Assembly (NCBI RefSeq): GCF_006874475.1
Contig: NZ_VIRM01000006.1
Span: 124,001-188,000, forward strand
Reading direction: 5' to 3'
DNA length: 64,000 nucleotides
DNA from: Microbispora hainanensis
GTDB taxonomy: Bacteria; Actinomycetota; Actinomycetes; Streptosporangiales; Streptosporangiaceae
Positions within the stretch are counted from its first letter, which is position 1; each line of letters starts with the position of its first letter. The notes under the pieces were generated by a model that did not search any database, was not told the DNA's origin, and saw only the letters and a program-made list of their open reading frames with translations. Positions 24,444-32,654 of the stretch are shown here, one piece after another. Made by a program: the position numbers and the translations under genes.

Positions 24444-25073
24444 ATGACGGCTTTCCAGGCTTCGCTCCTCGATTGGGGCGAGGACGTTCATGTCGGCGAG
24501 CTCGGCTCGTCCGTGCGCCGCACTCCGCTGGAGCGCGGCGCCTGGATCGACGTGCGGCACCACTGGATCGAGGGAGCCGACGCGCTCTTCGAACGCCTGC
24601 TTGAGGCGGTGCCCTGGCACGCCGAGCGCAGGCACATGTACGACCGGGTCGTGGACGTGCCGCGCCTGCTGAAGTTCTACGACGAGGACGAGGAGCTTCC
24701 CGACCCGGTGCTGGTGCAGGCGAGGGACGCGCTCAACGCCCACTACGAGGAGGAGCTCGGCGAGCCGTTCCGTACGGCCGGCATGTGCCTCTATCGCGAC
24801 GGCAGGGACAGCGTCGCCTGGCACGGCGACACCATCGGGCGGGGGAGCACGCAGGACACGATGGTCGCGATCGTGTCGGTCGGCACCCCGCGCCCGCTGC
24901 TGCTGCGCCCCCGGGGCGGGGGAGGCCCGGCGCTGCGGCACGAGCTGGGCCACGGCGACCTCATCGTCATGGGCGGGAGCTGCCAGCGCACCTGGGAGCA
25001 CGCGATCCCCAAGTCGGCCAAGGCGCTCGGCGCCCGCATCAGCGTCCAGTTCCGCCCGCGCGGCGTGCGCTGA
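24444..25073 (+). CDS. AlkB-like 2-oxoglutarate/Fe(II) dioxygenase
   Basis: 209-aa DNA/RNA dealkylation enzyme family. Iron ligands His127 and Asp129 in 'WHGDTIG' and His186 in 'WEHAIPK'; oxoglutarate-binding arginines Arg198 and Arg204 in 'RISVQFRPR'. The ATG at 24444 is preferred because it follows a -10-like TATGCT by 7 bases (probably leaderless) and gives the usual 'MTAFQASLLD' start; the TTG at 24426 lies inside the SOS box. Expected to repair alkylated bases oxidatively and to be induced by DNA damage through the LexA box. Confidence 0.92.
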   Translation: MTAFQASLLDWGEDVHVGELGSSVRRTPLERGAWIDVRHHWIEGADALFERLLEAVPWHAERRHMYDRVVDVPRLLKFYDEDEELPDPVLVQARDALNAHYEEELGEPFRTAGMCLYRDGRDSVAWHGDTIGRGSTQDTMVAIVSVGTPRPLLLRPRGGGGPALRHELGHGDLIVMGGSCQRTWEHAIPKSAKALGARISVQFRPRGVR

Positions 25074-25191
25074 GCGCGGGCAGGGGGCTGGCAGGGGGCG
25101 GTGGGACGGCCGTGAGCATGTGCGGTTAGCTGGTAGTCCTTGAGTAAGGCCGCGGCAAAGGACCGGCCCAGTCGCGCAAGAAAGGCCACGG

Positions 25192-26187
25192 ATGATCCCG
25201 CACCCCTACGTCCCCGCCCCCGCTCGATACGACGACATGCGGTACCGGCGCAGCGGAAGGAGTGGCGTGCTGCTTCCCGAGATCTCCCTCGGGCTGTGGC
25301 ACAACTTCGGCGACGGCCACCCGCTCGACGTGCAGCGCGCCGTCCTGCGCCGGGCCTTCGACCTCGGCATCACCCATTTCGACCTGGCCAACAACTACGG
25401 CCCGCCGTACGGCTCCGCGGAGGAGAACTTCGGCCGCCACCTGCGCGCGGACTTCCGGCCCTACCGCGACGAGCTGTTCATCTCGACCAAGGCGGGCTAC
25501 GACATGTGGCCCGGGCCGTACGGCGAGTGGGGGTCGCGCAAGTATCTGCTGGCGAGCCTCGACCGGTCGCTGAGCCGGATGGGCCTCGACTACGTCGACG
25601 TCTTCTACTCCCACCGGCCCGACCCGGACACCCCGATCGAGGAGACGATGGGCGCCCTCGACACGGCGGTGCGCTCCGGCAAGGCGCTCTACGTGGGCAT
25701 CTCGAACTATTCGGCCGAGCAGACCGAGCGGGCCGCCGCCGTGCTGCGCGAGCTGGGCACGCCGCTGCTGATCCACCAGCCGCGCTACTCCATGCTCGAC
25801 CGCTGGGTCGAGGACGGCCTGCTGGACACGCTGGAGCGGGCCGGGGCGGGGTGCATCGCCTATTCGCCGCTCGCGCAGGGCCTGCTGACCGGCCGCTACC
25901 TCGACGGCGAGGTGCCGGCCGACTCCCGGATGGCGATCGGCCACTTCCTCAAGCGCGACCGGCTCACCCCCGATCTGCTGGAGACCCTGCGCGGCCTCAA
26001 CAAGATCGCCCAGGAGCGCGGTCAGTCGCTCGCGCAGCTCGCGCTGGCGTGGATCCTGCGCGACCAACGGGTCACGTCGGTGCTGGTCGGGGCGAGCTCG
26101 GTGGCGCAGCTCGAACAGAACGTCGCGGCCCTGGACGCACCGGCTCTCACCGCCGAGGAGCTGTCCGCGATCGAGGGCCTTCTCTAG
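25192..26187 (+). CDS. Aldo/keto reductase, YghZ/potassium-channel-beta-like group
   Basis: 331-aa (beta/alpha)8 NADPH-dependent aldo/keto reductase. The catalytic set is visible: Asp in 'HFDLANNYGP', with the adjacent Tyr, Lys in 'ISTKAGYDMWPGPYGEWGSRKYL', His in 'VFYSHRPDPDTP'. The long form of the second motif matches the L-glyceraldehyde 3-phosphate reductase (YghZ) subgroup, which detoxifies aldehydes. The ATG at 25192 has AAAGG upstream. Monocistronic, ending at a terminator. Confidence 0.92.
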   Translation: MIPHPYVPAPARYDDMRYRRSGRSGVLLPEISLGLWHNFGDGHPLDVQRAVLRRAFDLGITHFDLANNYGPPYGSAEENFGRHLRADFRPYRDELFISTKAGYDMWPGPYGEWGSRKYLLASLDRSLSRMGLDYVDVFYSHRPDPDTPIEETMGALDTAVRSGKALYVGISNYSAEQTERAAAVLRELGTPLLIHQPRYSMLDRWVEDGLLDTLERAGAGCIAYSPLAQGLLTGRYLDGEVPADSRMAIGHFLKRDRLTPDLLETLRGLNKIAQERGQSLAQLALAWILRDQRVTSVLVGASSVAQLEQNVAALDAPALTAEELSAIEGLL

Positions 26188-26202
26188 CCCTCCCGCCGAC
26201 AT

Positions 26203-26242
26203 GGTGTCCGCCTGAAGGGTTCCGACCACCTCAGGCGGCACC
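26203..26242. terminator. Bidirectional hairpin terminator
   Basis: TCAGGCGGCACC pairs with an upstream copy carrying a 1-nt bulge, loop 15 nt, between the convergent aldo/keto reductase and membrane-protein genes. Confidence 0.7.
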
Positions 26243-26256
26243 GCTCCGGACACGAC

Positions 26257-27150
26257 TCAGCTCGTGCTCTTCTCCAGGGCGGCCCGGATGTCTCTGACGA
26301 GGGCGTGGTTCATGAAGGGAACGGCACGCTGGCTCGCCACTTCCTCCAGGATCCGGGTGCTGTGCGAGCGCTCGAAGATGGAGGTGAAGTGGCCCTCGAA
26401 TCTGCTTTGGCTCTCCTGATCGATCACCTCGAACGCCGCCGACAACGACCCCAGGGCCGTGGCGAAGTAGAAACCGACGATGACCTGCTTGTTCTCGCGA
26501 TGATAGGCGAAATACGGCACCTGGTCGTAGACCCTGATGTGGAGCTCGGCTCGTGGCGGTAAGGACGCCCCCTTGAGGAGGGCGTAGAGGCGTTCGCATA
26601 TGTCCAGCGAGGCGGCGAGATCGGTCAGCATCTGTTGCTCGTTCTGCCCCTCTTCTCTGGCCAACCTCGAAATGAGGTCCGACCTCGGGTCGAGGAACAG
26701 GATTCGGATGACCGACCCTTCCTGCAGCTTGCGGAGCATGACCTGTTCGACGGGCGCGAATTTGCGCGCGGTGAGATCCGCGTCGATCCGATGGAGCACG
26801 GAGCGGCCCGCGCAGAAGAGCTCGCAGGGCTGGGTGGAGGTGGCCCAGGAGTAGTAGCCGTCGTATCCGCGACGTTGCGGCGACACGAGACGGAGACCGA
26901 ACGGCGGCGGCTGTTGAAGCCGGTCCTGCAGCCGGGCGGCGATGTCCTCCGCCGCGTCTTCCGACTCGGTGCGGACGATCGCGACCTCGCGGAACGCGGA
27001 CACCGTTCCCGCCACGACGAACGAGACACCAAGTCCGCTGACCAGTGCGAGGAGACCTTTGGGGCTTTCGCCCGCCAGCAGCAGGAGGATCATGCCCCAC
27101 GGAACGAGGAAAATCGAGACCAGCAGACGGAAGAGTTTGTTGCGCTTCAT
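26257..27150 (-). CDS. Membrane-anchored cytoplasmic protein with PLD-like domain, unknown function
   Basis: 297-aa protein with two N-terminal membrane helices (about residues 8-24 and 30-52). A soluble region begins with a charged helix ('EDAAEDIAARLQDRL') and continues into an alpha/beta domain resembling phospholipase-D-like folds: 'ELFCAGRSVLHRIDADL', 'GSVIRILFLDPRSDLISRLA', 'RVYDQVPYFAYHRENKQVIVGFYF', 'HFTSIFERS'. No HKD catalytic motif is seen. The ATG at 27150 has AGAGG upstream. GC content is clearly lower than in the flanking genes, suggesting later acquisition. Similar folds occur in bacterial immune or STAND-associated effectors, but this is only resemblance. Confidence 0.75.
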   Translation of the reverse strand: MKRNKLFRLLVSIFLVPWGMILLLLAGESPKGLLALVSGLGVSFVVAGTVSAFREVAIVRTESEDAAEDIAARLQDRLQQPPPFGLRLVSPQRRGYDGYYSWATSTQPCELFCAGRSVLHRIDADLTARKFAPVEQVMLRKLQEGSVIRILFLDPRSDLISRLAREEGQNEQQMLTDLAASLDICERLYALLKGASLPPRAELHIRVYDQVPYFAYHRENKQVIVGFYFATALGSLSAAFEVIDQESQSRFEGHFTSIFERSHSTRILEEVASQRAVPFMNHALVRDIRAALEKSTS

Positions 27151-27209
27151 GCGTTCGCCTCTCGCCGGACTCTTCGGCTCACACATGGAACGTTCTATGA
27201 AGCGCTTTG

Positions 27210-27261
27210 GTTACGGACCGTCGCGTTTTGTTACGAATCTGTGAACCGAGCTGTCCGTAAC
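27210..27261. repeat. Widely spaced inverted repeat upstream of the membrane-protein gene
   Basis: GTTACGGAC (27210-27218) and GTCCGTAAC (27253-27261) are exact 9-bp complements separated by 34 bp, in an AT-richer promoter region. Could be paired operators or a long hairpin. Confidence 0.5.
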
Positions 27262-27287
27262 GGCCGTCGAGTTTCAGCCCGTCGAAT

Positions 27288-27303
27288 AACGCGGCGCCGC
27301 GTT
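27288..27303. terminator. 16-bp palindromic hairpin after NAD kinase gene
   Basis: AACGCGGC/GCCGCGTT, perfect palindrome 3 bp beyond the NAD kinase stop codon; likely transcription end on the minus strand. Confidence 0.55.
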
Positions 27304-27306
27304 TTG

Positions 27307-28170
27307 TCAGTCGGCCTCGGCGCTGCCGTTCACGCGGAGCTTGCGGCGGGCCCGCTCGTAGAAGGTCGTCGTGCCGAGCCGCACCACGCGGGCGGCGGCG
27401 CGCAGCGCGGTCACCGTGAGCCGGTCGCCGGGACAAAGGTGGCCGCCGATGGTGCCGTCGACCTCCAGCGCGAGCTGGCCGCTGGTCGGGAGCACGTCGA
27501 GCGTCACCTCCTCGTCGGCCGACAGGACCAGCGCCCGGTTGAACGCCGAGTGGGCGGCGGCCGGGACGACGAGGAAGCCCTCGACCGTGGGGGAGACGAT
27601 CGGGCCTCCCGCCGAGAAGTTGTACGCGGTCGACCCCGTGGAGGTGGAGACGATCACGGCGTCGGCGGAGTAGCGGACGAACGGCTCGCCGTAGACCGAG
27701 ACGGACACCGCGGCGAGACCGTCGCCGGGGATGCGGACGAGGGCGATGTCGTTGAACGCGGTCACCATCCGGCCGTCGTGGCTCGTCGCCCGGACGGCCA
27801 TGCGCGGCTCGACCGTGTATCTGTGCTCGTCTATCGCCGACAGCGCGGGCGCCAGCTCGTCCACGTCGATCTCGGCGAGGAAGCCGAGCCGTCCCAGGTT
27901 GACCCCGAGGACGGGGGTCGGCCGCCCGGCGATCAAGCGCATCGTGCGCAGCATCGTGCCGTCGCCGCCGAGGCTGACGAGGAGGTCGGACCGCTTCACC
28001 AGCGTCTGGGCGTCCACCGCGATGGCGCTGCAGTCGATGCGCCCGACCTCGTCGGGCAGCCCCAGCACCGTGCAGTCCCGCTTGCGCGCCCACTCGACGA
28101 TCGTCTCGATCGCCTCCCGGGAGTCGCGTTGCGGGTGCAGGACGAGACCCACGGTGCTGACCATGCCCAT
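27307..28170 (-). CDS. nadK: NAD kinase
   Basis: 287-aa ATP-NAD kinase that makes NADP. The signature GGDGT is at residues 68-72, followed by 'GVNLGRLGFLAEID' and 'STSTGSTAYNFSAGGPIVSP', all characteristic. The C-terminus has 'LSADEEVTLDV' and 'VDGT'. The start is uncertain among GTG 28176, ATG 28170 and ATG 28164; a TACAGT -10-like box at 28182-28177 places a leaderless start at 28170. Its position beside redox and stress genes may mean it adjusts the NADP pool under stress; that is inference. Confidence 0.93.
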   Translation of the reverse strand: MGMVSTVGLVLHPQRDSREAIETIVEWARKRDCTVLGLPDEVGRIDCSAIAVDAQTLVKRSDLLVSLGGDGTMLRTMRLIAGRPTPVLGVNLGRLGFLAEIDVDELAPALSAIDEHRYTVEPRMAVRATSHDGRMVTAFNDIALVRIPGDGLAAVSVSVYGEPFVRYSADAVIVSTSTGSTAYNFSAGGPIVSPTVEGFLVVPAAAHSAFNRALVLSADEEVTLDVLPTSGQLALEVDGTIGGHLCPGDRLTVTALRAAARVVRLGTTTFYERARRKLRVNGSAEAD

Positions 28171-28201
28171 GCCCACACTGTACGGGGCCGTGCGGACGGC
28201 T

Positions 28202-29650
28202 CTACCGAACGGCCTCCGGGGCCGCCTGGCCCAGGGGAAGGTAGACCCGGAACCGGGTGTCGCCGGGTCGTGAGTCCACCCGGATGTCCCCGTGGTGCTT
28301 GTTGACCACGATCCGATAGGAGATGTCCAGGCCCAGGCCGGTGCCCTCACCGACGGGCTTGGTGGTGAAGAACGGCTCGAAGATGCGGGGGCGGACCTCG
28401 GGCGCGATGCCGGTGCCGGTGTCGCCGACCTCGACGACCAGGTGGCCGTCCTTGCGCCGGGTGCGGAGGGTCAAGGTGCCCGTGCCGTCCATCGCGCCGA
28501 GCGCGTTGTCGATCAGGTTGGTCCACACCTGGTTCAGCTCGGCGGCGTACGCCGGGATGAGCGGCAGCGACCGGTCGTAGTCCTTGACCGTGCGGACGCC
28601 CTCGGGGATCTTGCCGTGCATCATGGTCAGCGTGGCGTCGAGCAGGTCGTGCACGTCGACCGTCTGGTGGGGGGCGCGGTCGAGCTGGGAGTACTGCTTG
28701 GCGGCGGCGACCAGGCCGGAGATCCGGTTGACCGCATCGTCGATCTCGCACATCAGCAGCTCGGTGTCCACCGTGTAGGTGAGCCATCGGACCGCGGACT
28801 CCAGGTTCTCCTCGCCCACCGCCCCGGCGATCTGGTCGAGCCAGGTCGCGTCGAGGCCGCCGGCCACCAGCGTCGCCGCCAGGTCCCAGCCGCCGACGAT
28901 GTCGTGGTCGTCCAGCCAGTCGGCGACCGCGTCCTCGGCGTCGGAGCGCGCCAGCGGCGTGAGGTCGGGGGCGGAGGCCGACCGCTTGACCGCGTTCTCC
29001 TGGAGCTCCACCAGGTCGTGCAGCTGGCTGCCGTCCAGCCGCCCGTCGGCGATCATGGCGAGCTTGTGCCGCATGCCCGCCACCCGCTCGCGCAGCGCCG
29101 ACGTCGCCCGTACGGCGGCGGCCGCCGGGTTGTTCAGCTCGTGGGTCAGACCGGCCGACAGCGAGCCGAGCGCGAGGAGCCGCTCGCGTTCGCCGACGAT
29201 CGTCTGGACGGTGCGCATGCCGAGGAACAGCCCCTCAAGCAGGTGCATCGCCATCGGGAACCACTCGCGCACGCACTCGGCGATCACCTCGGCAGGCAGC
29301 ACGAAGAACGAGGCGTCGGTGACCGCGGTCAGCGAGTTCAGGTAGAGCTGAGAGAACTCGCCGGCGATGTACGCCTGGGTGGCGCCGCCGTACACGCCGC
29401 GCTGGCCGGTGCGGCTGACCTCGACGTCGTCGCCCTGCACCCGCCTGCTCATCGCGACCGTGCCGTTCAGCAGCACGAAGAAGCAGGTGGCGGGGTCGCC
29501 CTCGGTGTAGACGCGGGTGCCGGCGAGCCGCCGCTCGACCCGTCCCGCCTCCGACAGCCGGGCGAGCTGCGCGTCGTCCAGCGCCTCGAACAGGAACAGC
29601 GTGCGCAGCTCGTCGGGGGGCAGCGTCGGCTCATGGGGATGGTCGGTCAT
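28202..29650 (-). CDS. Sensor histidine kinase with N-terminal cyclic-nucleotide-binding domain
   Basis: 482-aa soluble kinase. A CNB/Crp-like domain (about 20-130: 'LFLFEALDDAQLARLSEAG...GDPATCFFVLLNGTVAMSRR'), then a signalling helix and H-box with His170 in 'LTHELNNPAAAA', a long helical insert, and the HATPase domain with N-box 'NQVWTNLIDNALGAM', 'GDTGTGI' and 'GTGLGLDIS'. There are no membrane helices, so it senses something inside the cell, perhaps a cyclic nucleotide. The ATG at 29650 has GGAGG and overlaps the stop of the upstream response-regulator/reductase gene by 4 bp, so the two should be made in fixed ratio and act as a pair. Confidence 0.93.
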   Translation of the reverse strand: MTDHPHEPTLPPDELRTLFLFEALDDAQLARLSEAGRVERRLAGTRVYTEGDPATCFFVLLNGTVAMSRRVQGDDVEVSRTGQRGVYGGATQAYIAGEFSQLYLNSLTAVTDASFFVLPAEVIAECVREWFPMAMHLLEGLFLGMRTVQTIVGERERLLALGSLSAGLTHELNNPAAAAVRATSALRERVAGMRHKLAMIADGRLDGSQLHDLVELQENAVKRSASAPDLTPLARSDAEDAVADWLDDHDIVGGWDLAATLVAGGLDATWLDQIAGAVGEENLESAVRWLTYTVDTELLMCEIDDAVNRISGLVAAAKQYSQLDRAPHQTVDVHDLLDATLTMMHGKIPEGVRTVKDYDRSLPLIPAYAAELNQVWTNLIDNALGAMDGTGTLTLRTRRKDGHLVVEVGDTGTGIAPEVRPRIFEPFFTTKPVGEGTGLGLDISYRIVVNKHHGDIRVDSRPGDTRFRVYLPLGQAAPEAVR

Positions 29651-31305
29651 GGAGCCTCCAGATAACGGTGGACGAGCGAGACCGCCATGGCGCCCTCGCC
29701 CACGGCCGAGGCGACGCGCTTGACCGACCCGGCCCGCACGTCGCCCGCGGCGAAGACGCCGGGCATGCTCGACTCCAGGTGATAGGGGTCCCTGGACAGT
29801 GCCCACCCGGGCGGGCGGCGGCCGTCGGCGAGCAGGTCGGAGCCGGTCAGCACGTAGCCGCCGCCGTCGCGGGCGACCACGTCGCCGAGCCAGTCGGTGC
29901 GCGGTTCCGCCCCGATGAAGACGAACAGCCACGACGCCGGCACGGTGGTCGTCTGTCCGGTCCTCCCGTCGCACAGGGTCAGGCGCTCCAGGTGGTCGCG
30001 GCCCTCGCCGGCGACCACCTGCGTGCGCGGATGGACCTCGATCGAGGGAATGGCCTCGATCTGATCGATCAAATAACGCGACATCGACCGGGTGAGGTCC
30101 TCTCCCCGGATGAGGACATGCACTTTGCGGGCGTAGCGGGAGAAGTGCACCGCCGCCTGCCCCGCCGAGTTCGCCCCGCCGACGATGTAGACCTCTTCTC
30201 CGGCGCAGCTCGGGGCCTCGGTGGCGGCCGCGCCGTAGAAGACGCCCCGGCCGGTCAGGTCGGCCAGGCCGGGCGCGTCCAGCAGCCGGTAGGACACGCC
30301 GGTCGCCAGCACGACCGTGTGCGCCGTCACGGCGGTGCCGTCGTGGAAGCGCAGCAGGGTGGCCGAGCCGGTCCGTTCGAGGCCGACGACCTCGCGGGTG
30401 GTGAGCAGCTCGGTGTTGAACTTCAGTGCCTGCCTGCGGGCGCGGTCGGTGAGCTGGGCGCCGGAGATCCCGTCGGGAAAGCCGAGGTAGTTCTCGATCC
30501 GGCTGCTCTGCCCGGCCTGGCCGCCCGTGGCCCGCTGCTCCACGAGCAGGGTGCGCAGCCCTTCGGACGCGCCGTAGACGGCGGCGCCGAGGCCGGCGGG
30601 TCCCGCGCCGATCACGGCGAGGTCGTAGAGATCCGAGGCGGGGGTGGTGGCCATGCCGACGTGCGCGGCGAGGTCGGCCTCCGTGGGCCTTGCCAGGGCC
30701 TTGCCGTCCGTGGTGATCACCACCGGCACGTCCGCCTCGCACATCCCGGCGGCCGCCAGCAGGCGGGCGCCCTCGGCCTCGTCGGCCCGCAGCCACCGGT
30801 ACGGCACGAGGTTGCGGGCGAGGAAGTCCCGCACCGTGAACGAGTGCGCCGACCAGCGATGTCCCACGACCTTGGTTTCCGGCATCGTCACGGCGGGGGT
30901 GGCGAGCCACGCCTCCAGCAGTGAGTCCAGCACCGGGTAGAGCTTCTCCTCCGGCGGGTTCCACGGCTTGAGCAGGTAGTGGTCGAGATCGACGATGTTG
31001 ATCGCGTTGATGGCGGCGTCGGTGTCCGCGTAGGCGGTCAGCAGCACCCTGCGCGCCAGCGGGTAGACGTCCATGGCCGCCTCGAGGAACTCGATGCCGT
31101 TCATCTGGGGCATCCGATAGTCGGCCAGGAGGACGGCGACCTGCTCGCCGCGCAGCTTGATCTCGCGCAACGCGTCGAGCGCACTGGGGCCGGACTCGGC
31201 TCGGATCACCCGGTAGCGGTCGCCGTATCGGCGGCGGATGTCACGAGCCACGGCCCGGGAGACGGACGGGTCGTCATCGACGGTGAGGATCGCGGCATTC
31301 TGCAC
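29647..31305 (-). CDS. Response regulator fused to thioredoxin-reductase-like flavoprotein without redox cysteines
   Basis: 552-aa fusion. A receiver domain (1-125) has Asp10/Asp11, phospho-acceptor Asp62 ('LLADYRMP'), Thr90 and Lys113. Next comes a glutaredoxin-like segment (about 145-218) in which the CxxC is replaced ('HRWSAHSF'), then a TrxR fold (about 225-552) with FAD motif 'VIGAGPAGLG', NADPH motif 'VGGANSAGQAA' and C-terminal 'FAAGDVR'. The usual redox pair is gone: 'FYGAA' (357-360 and on) stands where FYCATC is expected. So it may bind FAD and NADPH but cannot reduce thioredoxin in the normal way. GTG at 31305; divergent from the CBS-BON gene with a DevR-like dyad between. Confidence 0.92.
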   Translation of the reverse strand: MQNAAILTVDDDPSVSRAVARDIRRRYGDRYRVIRAESGPSALDALREIKLRGEQVAVLLADYRMPQMNGIEFLEAAMDVYPLARRVLLTAYADTDAAINAINIVDLDHYLLKPWNPPEEKLYPVLDSLLEAWLATPAVTMPETKVVGHRWSAHSFTVRDFLARNLVPYRWLRADEAEGARLLAAAGMCEADVPVVITTDGKALARPTEADLAAHVGMATTPASDLYDLAVIGAGPAGLGAAVYGASEGLRTLLVEQRATGGQAGQSSRIENYLGFPDGISGAQLTDRARRQALKFNTELLTTREVVGLERTGSATLLRFHDGTAVTAHTVVLATGVSYRLLDAPGLADLTGRGVFYGAAATEAPSCAGEEVYIVGGANSAGQAAVHFSRYARKVHVLIRGEDLTRSMSRYLIDQIEAIPSIEVHPRTQVVAGEGRDHLERLTLCDGRTGQTTTVPASWLFVFIGAEPRTDWLGDVVARDGGGYVLTGSDLLADGRRPPGWALSRDPYHLESSMPGVFAAGDVRAGSVKRVASAVGEGAMAVSLVHRYLEAP

Positions 31306-31348
31306 ATCTCACACGGTACTGGTGGGTCTTCGCTGATTGGCACCCCTG

Positions 31349-31362
31349 AGGACATAGGTCCC
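31349..31362. promoter_or_regulatory. DevR/DosR-like dyad between reductase and CBS-BON genes
   Basis: AGGAC-ATAG-GTCCC fits the core GGGAC-N4-GTCCC of actinobacterial dormancy (DevR/DosR) boxes with one mismatch; the outer positions match poorly. Neighbouring gene content (CBS, ADH, PPOX) is also typical of such regulons. Confidence 0.5.
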
Positions 31363-31450
31363 ACGGGAGGGGGACGTTCGCCGGTCGCCCCGCGGCCGGT
31401 CGTGACGAAGGCTGGGGAGACAAGGCTGGGGGAGACGAGGGAGGCCGGCC

Positions 31451-32149
31451 ATGCCGATGACCGTGAGCGACGTCATGAACAGGTTCGTCGTCGCCGTCGA
31501 GGCGGCGGCCTCGTTCACCGACGTGGTCACCGCGATGTGCCGCTTCCATGTGGGGGCGGTCCCCGTCGTGGACGGGGACCGGCGGGTCATCGGCATGGTG
31601 AGCGACAGCGACCTGCTGCTCAAGGGCCTCGACAGGCGGCCCGGCGATCTGATCATCGAGGGGGCGTCCCGCTGCAGGGAGCGCAGGAAGGCGAGCGGAC
31701 GCGCCGCCGCCCAGATCATGACCAGCCCCGCGATCACGGTCACCGAGGACACCACGCTGCGGCGGGCGGCCTGCCTGATGCGCCGCAACAGGATCAAGGA
31801 GCTGCCCATCGTGGACGGCGAGACCGGCCGCATCACCGGGCTGGTCAAACAGTCGGACCTGATCAGGGCGTTCTGCCGGCCCGCGGAGGACCTCCGCGAC
31901 GACGTCGTCGAGGTGGTGTCGCGCTACTCCCCGCAGTGTTCCGTACGCGTCGAGGACGGGATCGTCCACCTCGTCGGCGGCGTGGCACGGCGTTCCCAGA
32001 TCCGCGCACTGATCGAGGAGGTCTGGCAGGTGGACGGCGTGGTGGACGTCGACTCCTCCATCACCTATGAGAAGGACGACCTGGACCGGGCCGTCCCCGC
32101 GGGCGCGCCCCGGTGGACCGGCTCTGCGGACGGCGGGAAGGACCGATGA
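31451..32149 (+). CDS. CBS-domain pair protein with C-terminal BON domain
   Basis: 232-aa cytoplasmic protein: two CBS motifs (about 4-60 'VSDVMNRFVVAVEAAASFTDVV', and 90-145 'AQIMTSPAITVTEDTTLRRA') forming a Bateman module that binds adenine nucleotides, then a BON domain (about 150-215, 'YSPQCSVRVEDGIVHLVGGV'). CBS-BON proteins are common members of actinobacterial hypoxia/dormancy gene sets. The ATG at 31451 follows GGGAGG. Translationally coupled (ATGA) to the next CBS gene. Confidence 0.92.
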   Translation: MPMTVSDVMNRFVVAVEAAASFTDVVTAMCRFHVGAVPVVDGDRRVIGMVSDSDLLLKGLDRRPGDLIIEGASRCRERRKASGRAAAQIMTSPAITVTEDTTLRRAACLMRRNRIKELPIVDGETGRITGLVKQSDLIRAFCRPAEDLRDDVVEVVSRYSPQCSVRVEDGIVHLVGGVARRSQIRALIEEVWQVDGVVDVDSSITYEKDDLDRAVPAGAPRWTGSADGGKDR

Positions 32150-32625
32150 GCGTCGAGACCATGACCGCGTCCGAGGTGATGACCCGGACGCTCGTCACCG
32201 TGGAGCCGGAGGAGTCGCCGCTGATGGCCTGGGAGCTCATGTGGCGGGCCGGCGTCCACCACCTCCCGGTCGTGGACGCCTGCTGCCGGCTCGTCGGCGT
32301 GCTCCAGCGGGAGGACATCGCCGCGCACTGGTCGGGCGGCCCCGCCGAGCAGTCCATGACGGCGGTGCGCACGCTCCTGCAGGGGCGGCGCTGTCCCCGG
32401 GTCCTCCCGGACGATCCGCTGTCCGAGGTCGCCGCGCTGATGGTCGACGCCGACTGCGGCGCGGTCCCCGTGCTGGGTCCTGACGAGGTCCTGCGGGGCC
32501 TGGTCACCACCACCGACATGCTGATGGCGCTGGCCGGGAGGACGGCGCGGCCGGCCGGCGACTCCACGAACGTGAAGGGCGGCCTGTTCCGCCTGGAGCC
32601 GGTGCCGTCGGCCCCCTGTCCATGA
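32146..32625 (+). CDS. CBS-domain pair protein
   Basis: 159-aa Bateman-type protein: CBS1 at about 5-60 ('ASEVMTRTLVTVEPEESPLMAWELMWRAGVHHLPVVD') and CBS2 at about 75-135 ('CPRVLPDDPLSEVAALMVDADCGAVPVL'). The ATG at 32146 overlaps the CBS-BON stop. Both proteins probably report the ATP/AMP state, perhaps in response to the signals handled by the divergent kinase/reductase pair. Its 3' end is a short repeat carrying the stop codon. Confidence 0.9.
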   Translation: MSVETMTASEVMTRTLVTVEPEESPLMAWELMWRAGVHHLPVVDACCRLVGVLQREDIAAHWSGGPAEQSMTAVRTLLQGRRCPRVLPDDPLSEVAALMVDADCGAVPVLGPDEVLRGLVTTTDMLMALAGRTARPAGDSTNVKGGLFRLEPVPSAPCP

Positions 32626-32654
32626 ACCCTGCCCATGACCGTTACCTGTCCATG
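32617..32654. repeat. Degenerate 13-bp repeat with stop codons at the CBS/ADH gene ends
   Basis: CCTGTCCATGAAC-like units at 32617 and 32630, and a partial unit at 32646, share the core CTGYCCATGA. The first holds the CBS gene's TGA (32623-32625) and the second repeats TGA 13 bp on, in another frame. The third is within the convergent ADH C-terminus. Confidence 0.6.
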
